This document shows positions 1 to 5,034 of a DNA stretch of 5,034 nt, in pieces. The stretch comes from Bacteroidia bacterium (GTDB taxonomy: Bacteria; Bacteroidota; Bacteroidia; Flavobacteriales; Flavobacteriaceae). Every line of letters starts with the position of its first letter. The first letter of the stretch is position 1. Under the pieces are notes generated by a model. That model ran no database searches. It saw only the letters and a list, made by a program, of their open reading frames with translations, and had not been told where the DNA came from. The DNA lies in assembly GCA_030431085.1 (NCBI GenBank), contig JAUIJW010000177.1, positions 1 through 5,034 of the forward strand, in the 5' to 3' direction. The position numbers and the translations under genes were made by a program.

Positions 1-1089
1 GATGCCGGTATTCAGGCTTTAGCCAAGATGTTAAATGGTAAAGAAGCTATGCTAGTGGTAATAATAACCACTTTAATTGCTGTTGGTGGAACTACTTTTG
101 GGTTAGCAGAAGAAACCATTGCGTTTTATCCCATATTGATTCCAGTTTTTTTAGCTGCCAAGTACGATGCTATGGTAGCATTGGCTTGCATCTACATTGG
201 GTCATCTATTGGAACTATGGCCTCTACCGTAAACCCTTTTAGTACCATTATAGCTTCTGATGCCGCTGGAATAAATTGGACAGATGGTATATATGGTAGG
301 TTGATGATGTTAGTTTTTGGATTGATAATTTGTATAATATACATAATAAGATATGCTGAAAAAGTAAAAAAAGATCCCTCCAATTCCTTAATATTCAGTC
401 AAAAAGAAGAAATTGAACAGATGTTTTTACATCAAGTGTCAGATATAAAGGTAAAGTTTACTTATAGAACCATTCTTATTTTAACAGTATTTGTTTTGTG
501 TTTTTTGGTGATGATTTTTGGCGTTTCACAGTTAGATTGGTGGTTTTTAGAAATGACCACTATTTTTTTGGTAGGTGCTATTATTATAGCAATTATTGCA
601 AAAATTAAAGAGGATGTTTTTGTAGATCAATTCATGAATGGTGCTAAAGATTTATTAAGCGTTGCCTTTATTATTGGTTTGGCTAGAGGTATTACCATTT
701 TAATGGACGATGGGTTTATTAGTGATACTATTTTGTATTATGCTAGCCATTTAACCGATGGAATGAATAAAGGCCTTTTTATCAATGTGATGTTTTATAT
801 TTATGCAGGATTATCTTTTTTTATACCTTCTTCATCTGGTATGGCTGTACTAACAATGCCCATTATGTCGCCTTTAGCAGATGGTGTTGGTATAGGTAGA
901 GAATTAATTGTAAATGCCTATCAATATGGCCAAGGTTTATTTGCGTTTATCAACCCCACAGGTTTAATTCTAGCTTCATTAACGATGGTTAAAGTGGGTT
1001 ATGATAAATGGTTAAAATTTGTAATGCCTCTGGTGTTGATACTAATGGTTTTCATTATGATTGTTCTAACCTTAAGTGTTTATATTTAG
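1..1089 (+). CDS. YfcC-family (DcuC/AbgT-like) membrane transporter, 5' end missing
   Basis: This is an inner-membrane carrier of the YfcC family, in the DcuC/AbgT-like transporter group. Relatives are annotated as basic amino acid or C4-dicarboxylate carriers, so the substrate here is unknown. The frame is open to the left edge and 362 residues are present. E. coli YfcC is about 506 residues, so roughly 130-150 N-terminal residues lie outside the window, and the ATG at 28 is an internal methionine. Hydrophobic segments fall near residues 17-33, 39-54, 57-78, 99-118, 156-173, 183-201, 217-233, 259-277, 317-331 and 338-361, with a charged loop at 119-155. Family landmarks recalled from E. coli YfcC are FGLAEE (33-38), the VNPF stretch (77-80), SSSGMAVLTMP (277-287) and the NPTG turn (318-321). 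The gene ends in TAG with no clear terminator after it. Family assignment is firm; substrate is not. Confidence 0.88.
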   Translation, partial: DAGIQALAKMLNGKEAMLVVIITTLIAVGGTTFGLAEETIAFYPILIPVFLAAKYDAMVALACIYIGSSIGTMASTVNPFSTIIASDAAGINWTDGIYGRLMMLVFGLIICIIYIIRYAEKVKKDPSNSLIFSQKEEIEQMFLHQVSDIKVKFTYRTILILTVFVLCFLVMIFGVSQLDWWFLEMTTIFLVGAIIIAIIAKIKEDVFVDQFMNGAKDLLSVAFIIGLARGITILMDDGFISDTILYYASHLTDGMNKGLFINVMFYIYAGLSFFIPSSSGMAVLTMPIMSPLADGVGIGRELIVNAYQYGQGLFAFINPTGLILASLTMVKVGYDKWLKFVMPLVLILMVFIMIVLTLSVYI

Positions 1090-1116
1090 ATAGTTAGTGT
1101 GATTTTCGTACATTTG
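1085..1116 (+). promoter_or_regulatory. Candidate Bacteroidota-type promoter for the lipoprotein gene
   Basis: TACATTTG at 1109-1116 matches the Bacteroidota -7 consensus TAnnTTTG exactly. TTTA at 1085-1088 lies 20 bases upstream, one base off the TTTG form of the -33 box, and overlaps the stop codon of the transporter gene. Transcription would begin near 1120-1123, giving a leader of about 40 bases before the ATG at 1163. The position is apt because the two plus-strand genes look functionally unrelated. This is pattern matching only. Confidence 0.5.
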
Positions 1117-1162
1117 CAATACTGCATCCAAAATCAGTAATATTAATTTTAAACTACTAGCC

Positions 1163-2074
1163 ATGAAAAATTACCTGATTGTAATGCTAATCTTTCTGTG
1201 CTTTATTTCATGTAAGAAGGAAACTGCAAAGGAGCAACACTCTACCAAAACTGAGCATGATGAATTTGTACAAATTGTTGCTAAAGATTTTAAATTTCAT
1301 ATGCCAGACACTATAAATTCTGGATGGAATAACATCCAATTTAAAAATGAGGGGCATGCCGAACATTTTTATTTATTTTTTAAAGTACCAGATACCCTTA
1401 CCTTTGGGCAATATCAACGTGATGTAGGAAAACCATTTCAGATTGTACTTGACTCTTTGAATAATGGTGTATCTATAGAGAGAGCTGTTAAATTACTTGG
1501 AGAACTAATACCTACATATTATTTTACCTCTGTAAGTGCAATGGGTGGATGTGGTGTTGTTTCGCCTAAGCTAACCGCAAATAATACTATATATCTCGAT
1601 CCAGGTAAATACATAGTAGAATGTTATATAAAGGAAAAAGGTGTTTTTCATAGTATTTTAGGGATGACAAAACAATTAATGGTGTCTGAAAATAAAACGG
1701 AAACTATTGAACCTACTTCTAATTATTCTATAGAAATTACCAATCATAAATACCAAATCAAAGGTAACTTACGGAAAGGTGAAAACATTATAAAAGTTAA
1801 TTTTAAAGAACAGCCAGAAGCTGGGCTAGGGAATGACGTGCACTTGATTAAATTAGAAGAAAATACTGATTTAAACAAAGTAATGGATTGGTTGAATTGG
1901 ATGAATGTGGAAGGAATGCAACCCAAAGCTCCAGTACAACTATTAGGTGGCACTCAAGAAATGCCCATAGGGCATACAGCATATTTTACGATTCATTTAG
2001 AACAAGGAAATTACGCTTGGATAGCTGAAAATTATGGTGCTTTAGGAATGGTTGAAAAATTCACCATTGATTAG
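1163..2074 (+). CDS. Lipoprotein with two cupredoxin-like domains
   Basis: This is a predicted membrane-anchored lipoprotein of 303 residues; its function is unknown and copper binding is inferred. Residues 1-16 form a short hydrophobic signal peptide ending FIS before Cys17, an acceptable lipobox. The following KKE lacks the run of acidic residues usual in Bacteroidota surface-export signals, so the face of the membrane is uncertain. The body is an internal duplication. Domain 1 (about 35-174) has NEGHAEHF (62-69), GG at 128-129, TIYLDPGKY (142-150), Cys154, His163 and LGM (166-168). Domain 2 (about 188-302) has a matching His227, GG at 262-263, TIHLEQGNY (276-284) and LGM (294-296). The His68, Cys154, His163, Met168 set resembles a type 1 copper site, although Cys-x8-His is wider than in plastocyanins. 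Domain 2 has Ala288 in place of the Cys and lacks the second His. A helical-looking insertion occupies about 76-120 of domain 1. The ATG at 1163 has no Shine-Dalgarno sequence, as usual in this phylum. Confidence 0.8.
   Translation: MKNYLIVMLIFLCFISCKKETAKEQHSTKTEHDEFVQIVAKDFKFHMPDTINSGWNNIQFKNEGHAEHFYLFFKVPDTLTFGQYQRDVGKPFQIVLDSLNNGVSIERAVKLLGELIPTYYFTSVSAMGGCGVVSPKLTANNTIYLDPGKYIVECYIKEKGVFHSILGMTKQLMVSENKTETIEPTSNYSIEITNHKYQIKGNLRKGENIIKVNFKEQPEAGLGNDVHLIKLEENTDLNKVMDWLNWMNVEGMQPKAPVQLLGGTQEMPIGHTAYFTIHLEQGNYAWIAENYGALGMVEKFTID
2071..2074. other. Shared stop codons of convergent genes
   Basis: The four bases TTAG contain the TAG stop of the lipoprotein gene (2072-2074, plus strand) and the TAA stop of the ATP-grasp gene (2071-2073, read on the minus strand). 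No strong GC-rich hairpin with a T tract is visible within about 50 bases on either side, so each transcript probably extends into the opposite gene. Confidence 0.9.
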
Positions 2075-2976
2075 GCTAAACCTTTGATTGCTTGTGCAAG
2101 TTGATTTGATGCTTTCGTATTTTTTCTAAACCACAATTCCGGTTCAATTAATTCGAGTTCAATCAAAGCTGTTTCACCTTGATTATCTTTAACCAAGTCT
2201 ACTCTGGCATAGATAGGCTTTTCTGGACATGCCATAATGGTTTTTTCCGCGAAAGCGATTTCTTCAGCTGTTGGTGTATAATGATGTACAGTGCCACCAT
2301 AATCGTCTTGCACTCTATAATCACCAGATTTTGCTTTTTTAAGAACGGCATGTGTAAACTTGCCATCGATAACTACTAATGAGATTTCTCCTTGTTGAAG
2401 GATATTCTGTTGAAAGGGCTGAAGCATCATATCTTGTTCTTTAATGATATGCTTAAATTCTTGCTCTACCACTTCTAAATTTTTTTGATTAATTCTAAAA
2501 GTGCGATATGCTCCACCAGAAATGCACGGTTTTAAAATGGCCTCGCTCCAATTGTTATTCTGCAAAATGTGAGACATCGAATAGCTAGAGTGTTGAGGGA
2601 TATATTCAGTGGGGATGGTGCGAATTCCCTTTAGACTTAAGTCACGTAAATAATGTTTATCGATATTCCAATGAATAATGTTTGAGGTATTCAGTAATTT
2701 AGTTTTTTTCGAGACCATGTTTAGCCAAACCGAAAACTCATTGAATCTATCAAAATAATCCCAGGTTGTTCTAAATAGCACAAATTCTGTAGTACACCAA
2801 TCAAAATTAGGATCATCCCAAGACAATCGTTTTACAGTAAGCCCTTCTTGTATTAGGGCGTTTAGTACCAAGGTGTCTTCAGTAAGTACATTTTTAACAT
2901 ACTCATTTTGAACAGAAGGATTTACATAACGCTGTTCTGTTAAAATTACAATATCAATTGGCTTATTTAAACTCAC
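2071..2976 (-). CDS. ATP-grasp family ligase, RimK/glutathione synthetase-like, substrate unknown
   Basis: This is a predicted cytoplasmic ATP-dependent carboxylate-amine (or similar) ligase of 301 residues. The ATP-grasp features are in order: Lys149 in ILKPCISGGAYRTF (147-160) with the glycine-rich loop; MLQPF (184-188), followed by Glu197 in QGEISLVVIDGKF; the pair Lys213-Lys214; Arg258 and Asp260 in YARVDLV; and the metal-binding acidic strand ELELIEPELWF (273-283). The N-terminal 100 residues form a RimK/glutathione synthetase-like pre-ATP-grasp domain with RTTWDYF at 69-75. The C-terminal ExExxEP pattern recalls the DcsG-like and RimK-like branch, but I cannot assign the amide product. 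The start is GTG at 2976. The codon just upstream in frame is TAA, and the first in-frame ATG is at residue 87, so GTG is effectively the only possible start. It overlaps the end of prfC by 14 bases, which suggests co-transcription and coupled translation. The stop overlaps that of the convergent lipoprotein gene. Confidence 0.86.
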   Translation of the reverse strand: MSLNKPIDIVILTEQRYVNPSVQNEYVKNVLTEDTLVLNALIQEGLTVKRLSWDDPNFDWCTTEFVLFRTTWDYFDRFNEFSVWLNMVSKKTKLLNTSNIIHWNIDKHYLRDLSLKGIRTIPTEYIPQHSSYSMSHILQNNNWSEAILKPCISGGAYRTFRINQKNLEVVEQEFKHIIKEQDMMLQPFQQNILQQGEISLVVIDGKFTHAVLKKAKSGDYRVQDDYGGTVHHYTPTAEEIAFAEKTIMACPEKPIYARVDLVKDNQGETALIELELIEPELWFRKNTKASNQLAQAIKGLA

Positions 2977-4552
2977 TTACAAAATGCAATTTTACGGTTG
3001 GGTATTTGCTTTGAGTCATTTGCACGGTAAAAGCAGAATCTGCTAAAAATACCAGCTGTCCTTTCTTGTCTTTAGCAAGGTAACGCTGTTTTACACGTTT
3101 AAACTCCTTAAATTCATCGTTGTTAGGGTCTTCTGCTTCAACCCAACAGGCTTTATGTACATTTAAATTTTCATAGGCGCACTTGGCACCATATTCATGT
3201 TCTAAACGATATTGAATAACCTCAAACTGTAAAGCTCCTACTGTACCGATGACTTTTCTACCGTTCATATCAATTGTAAATAGCTGGGCTACTCCTTCAT
3301 CCATTAATTGGTCTAAACCTTTAGACAATTGTTTAGATTTCATAGGGTCTGCATTATTAACATAGCGAAAATGTTCTGGAGAAAAACTAGGAATGCCTTT
3401 AAATTCTAATATTTCACCTTCTGTTAAAGTATCACCTATTTTAAAATTACCTGTATCGTGTAAACCAACAATGTCGCCAGGGAAAGACTCATCTACAATT
3501 TCTTTTTTTTCTGCAAAAAAAGCATTTGGACTTGAGAACTTCATTTTTTTACCCATTTTAACGTGCAAATAATTGGTGTTTCTTTTAAAAATTCCTGAAA
3601 CTATCTTTACAAATGCCAAACGATCTCTATGTTTCGGATCCATATTGGCATGAATTTTAAATACAAAACCAGTGAACTTCTTTTCTTTAGAGTCTACCAG
3701 TCGTGTGTCTGACATTTTTGGCTGTGGTGTTGGTGCTATATCGATAAAACAATCGAGTAATTCTTTAACCCCAAAATTATTTAAAGCAGAGCCAAAAAAC
3801 ACCGGTTGTTCTTCACCTTTTAAATATTTTTCTTGGTTAAAATCGGGGTAAACCTCTCTAACGAGTTCTAGTTCTTCACGTAAAGTGTTAGCCGCTTTTT
3901 CACCTACAATGTCATCTAATTCGGGGTTGTCAACATCTGTAAATTCAACACCTTCAGATACGGTTTGTTTAGCTTCCCCTGAAAATAGATTGATTTTTTT
4001 TGCCCAGATATTGTAAATTCCCTTAAAATCGTAACCCATACCAATAGGAAAACTAAGGGGTACTACTTTTAATTTTAATTTTTGTTCTACTTCATCTAAT
4101 AAATCAAACGCATCTTTACCTTCACGATCTAATTTATTAATGAATACAATCATAGGGATATTTCGCATTCTACAGACTTCAACCAGTTTCTCGGTTTGTT
4201 CTTCAACCCCTTTAGCAACATCTATCACAACGATAACGCTGTCTACAGCCGTTAAGGTTCTAAAAGTATCTTCAGCAAAATCTTTGTGTCCAGGAGTATC
4301 TAAAATATTAATCTTTTTACCTTGGTAATTAAATGCTAATACTGAAGTTGCTACAGAAATACCACGTTGACGTTCGATTTCCATAAAATCTGAAGTAGCT
4401 CCTTTCTTGATTTTATTATTTTTTACTGCACCAGCTTCTTGTATGGCACCACCAAATAGCAAAAGTTTTTCTGTTAAAGTGGTTTTACCTGCATCTGGGT
4501 GTGAAATAATACCAAAAGTTCGTCTTCTTTTAATTTCCTCTAAAAAATCCAT
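2963..4552 (-). CDS. prfC: Peptide chain release factor 3 (RF3), translational GTPase
   Basis: RF3 is the GTPase that releases RF1 or RF2 from the ribosome after peptide release. From the ATG at 4552 the protein has 529 residues, the same length as E. coli RF3, and it aligns with the E. coli sequence throughout. GTPase motifs are HPDAGKTT (18-25, P-loop), RGIS (63-66, switch I), DTPGHKD (85-91) and NKLD (139-142). PVFFGSALNNFGV (250-262) follows the G domain. The domain II signature FTGFVFKIHANMDPKHRDR is at 293-311, and domain III includes GALQFEV (439-445). All motifs are intact. A TTG two codons upstream (4558) could extend the protein by two residues. I prefer the ATG because it starts the family-typical sequence and because the predicted transcript begins only a few bases before that TTG. 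The stop TAA at 2963-2965 lies within the start region of the ATP-grasp gene. Confidence 0.97.
   Translation of the reverse strand: MDFLEEIKRRRTFGIISHPDAGKTTLTEKLLLFGGAIQEAGAVKNNKIKKGATSDFMEIERQRGISVATSVLAFNYQGKKINILDTPGHKDFAEDTFRTLTAVDSVIVVIDVAKGVEEQTEKLVEVCRMRNIPMIVFINKLDREGKDAFDLLDEVEQKLKLKVVPLSFPIGMGYDFKGIYNIWAKKINLFSGEAKQTVSEGVEFTDVDNPELDDIVGEKAANTLREELELVREVYPDFNQEKYLKGEEQPVFFGSALNNFGVKELLDCFIDIAPTPQPKMSDTRLVDSKEKKFTGFVFKIHANMDPKHRDRLAFVKIVSGIFKRNTNYLHVKMGKKMKFSSPNAFFAEKKEIVDESFPGDIVGLHDTGNFKIGDTLTEGEILEFKGIPSFSPEHFRYVNNADPMKSKQLSKGLDQLMDEGVAQLFTIDMNGRKVIGTVGALQFEVIQYRLEHEYGAKCAYENLNVHKACWVEAEDPNNDEFKEFKRVKQRYLAKDKKGQLVFLADSAFTVQMTQSKYPTVKLHFVSEFK
3504..3521. repeat. Short A/T inverted repeat inside prfC
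   Basis: Seven T, a four-base spacer CTGC, then seven A form a perfect inverted repeat; the T run is eight long if 3503 is included. On the coding (minus) strand it encodes FFAEKK near residues 345-350 of RF3, with GAA AAA AAA codons. It is probably a consequence of A-rich codon use, but such runs are prone to slippage. Confidence 0.7.
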
Positions 4553-4569
4553 CGTCAAAAATTAGATGG

Positions 4570-4600
4570 CAAATATACGTTTTGCGAGAGCAATAATCAA
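4570..4600 (-). promoter_or_regulatory. Bacteroidota-type promoter of prfC
   Basis: Read on the minus strand, TTG (4600-4598) is followed by a 20-base spacer and TATATTTG (4577-4570), an exact TAnnTTTG match. Transcription would start near 4563-4566, leaving a leader of only about 11-14 bases before the ATG at 4552. Its place in the 65-base gap between the cyclophilin stop and prfC supports it. Prediction only; readthrough from the cyclophilin gene is also possible, since no terminator hairpin is visible in the gap. Confidence 0.65.
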
Positions 4601-4617
4601 TTAAATTAGAGGTCTAT

Positions 4618-5034
4618 TTAGTTCAAGATTTCTATTTTAATAAATACATCATCTAAAGGCCATTCATCATTACCTGCTTTAAGTTTTGAAATCTTATCAA
4701 TGGTAGAAAATCCAGAGACAACTTGGCCGAATACCGTATGTTCTCCGTCTAAATGGTGTGCACCATTTTGATTTTGGATAATGTAAAACTCAAATGGGTT
4801 AGAGGCTTTACTAGGGTTATTTTCCCAATCTCTAGCAGCGGCCACAGCCCCATGTTGGTGCTTTAAATTTGGGTTGAATTCTGCAGGAATACGATAATTG
4901 CTATATCGGTTTCTATACCTTAAAGTTTTAGGGCGCTCAGAATCACCACCTTGAATGATGAAGTCTGGAACAATTCTATAGAAGCAGGTGGTATCAAAAT
5001 ATCCAACTTTACTTAAGAAGATAAAATTTGCACG
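4618..5034 (-). CDS. Cyclophilin-type peptidyl-prolyl cis-trans isomerase, 5' end missing
   Basis: Cyclophilins catalyse cis-trans isomerisation of proline peptide bonds and assist folding. The frame is open from the right edge to TAA at 4618-4620, giving the last 138 residues. The GTG at 4845 is internal, not a start, because strong family sequence lies upstream of it. Counting from the edge, FYRIVPDFIIQGGD (18-31) is the catalytic strand, with Arg20, Phe25 and Gln28 equivalent to Arg55, Phe60 and Gln63 of human cyclophilin A. HGAVAAAR (61-68), FEFYI (81-85) and LDGEHTVFGQV (95-105) follow, with His99 matching His126. The position of Trp121 is His94 here, as can happen in bacterial members. 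The missing N-terminus prevents a call on whether the protein is cytoplasmic, periplasmic or a lipoprotein. It lies 65 bases upstream of prfC on the same strand. Confidence 0.93.
   Translation of the reverse strand, partial: RANFIFLSKVGYFDTTCFYRIVPDFIIQGGDSERPKTLRYRNRYSNYRIPAEFNPNLKHQHGAVAAARDWENNPSKASNPFEFYIIQNQNGAHHLDGEHTVFGQVVSGFSTIDKISKLKAGNDEWPLDDVFIKIEILN

Noticed and set aside
28..30. ATG as the start of the transporter gene
   Set aside because: The frame is open to base 1, and the protein would lack a large part of the conserved N-terminal half of the family. It is an internal Met of a gene cut by the window edge.
192..383. 63-codon open frame on the minus strand inside the transporter gene
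   Set aside because: It lies wholly antisense to a well-recognised gene and has no family resemblance or promoter; it is a chance frame. Those at 1744-1953 (-), 2179-2379 (+) and 4140-4328 (+) were rejected for the same reason.
1090..1162. Small gene, RNA or terminator in the gap after the transporter gene
   Set aside because: Apart from the candidate promoter, the gap holds AT-rich sequence with only short, weak inverted repeats (for example TAATATTA).
2076..2096. Possible terminator hairpin after the lipoprotein stop (CTTG TG CAAG)
   Set aside because: The stem is four pairs with a two-base loop and no T tract follows, so it is too weak to call.
3503..3510. Programmed frameshift in the release factor gene
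   Set aside because: Programmed frameshifting is known for RF2 (prfB), not RF3. The RF3 frame is continuous and full length, so the A run is not needed for expression.
4556..4558. TTG as the start of prfC
   Set aside because: It adds only two residues (M-T) before the ATG and would sit almost at the predicted 5' end of the message. The ATG at 4552 gives the usual family length.
4843..4845. GTG as the start of a 75-residue protein
   Set aside because: The same frame continues to the right edge and encodes the conserved cyclophilin sequence FYRIVPDFIIQGGD, so the GTG is an internal Val codon.

Overview
The window looks like ordinary chromosomal DNA from a member of the Bacteroidota, most likely a flavobacterium. 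The evidence is low G+C coding sequence, no Shine-Dalgarno sequences before the starts, two intergenic matches to the Bacteroidota promoter form (TTG-like box, about 20 bases, TAnnTTTG), and protein sequences typical of that group. I see no insertion sequence, phage gene, CRISPR array, tRNA or rRNA. Coding density is very high. The only gaps are 73 and 65 bases long, and both contain a candidate promoter.

Left part, plus strand: the 3' three quarters of a YfcC-type (DcuC/AbgT-like) membrane transporter gene runs in from the left edge and stops at 1089. A 73-base gap with a candidate promoter leads to a 303-residue lipoprotein (1163-2074). The lipoprotein appears to be two copies of a cupredoxin-like fold. 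The first copy keeps a plausible His/Cys/His/Met copper site; the second has lost the Cys and the second His.

Right part, minus strand, in transcription order: a cyclophilin-type peptidyl-prolyl isomerase enters from the right edge and stops at 4618. Peptide chain release factor 3 (prfC) follows behind its own promoter. Next comes an ATP-grasp ligase of unknown substrate, whose GTG start lies inside the last codons of prfC (14-base overlap). The prfC and ATP-grasp genes are therefore one transcription unit and probably translationally coupled.

The two halves meet tail to tail. The lipoprotein stop and the ATP-grasp stop share the four bases 2071-2074, so no intergenic terminator is possible there. 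Nothing points to one dedicated system spanning the window. The points most worth a second look are the ATP-grasp gene tied to a translation factor, the duplicated cupredoxin-like lipoprotein, and the overlapping stops.
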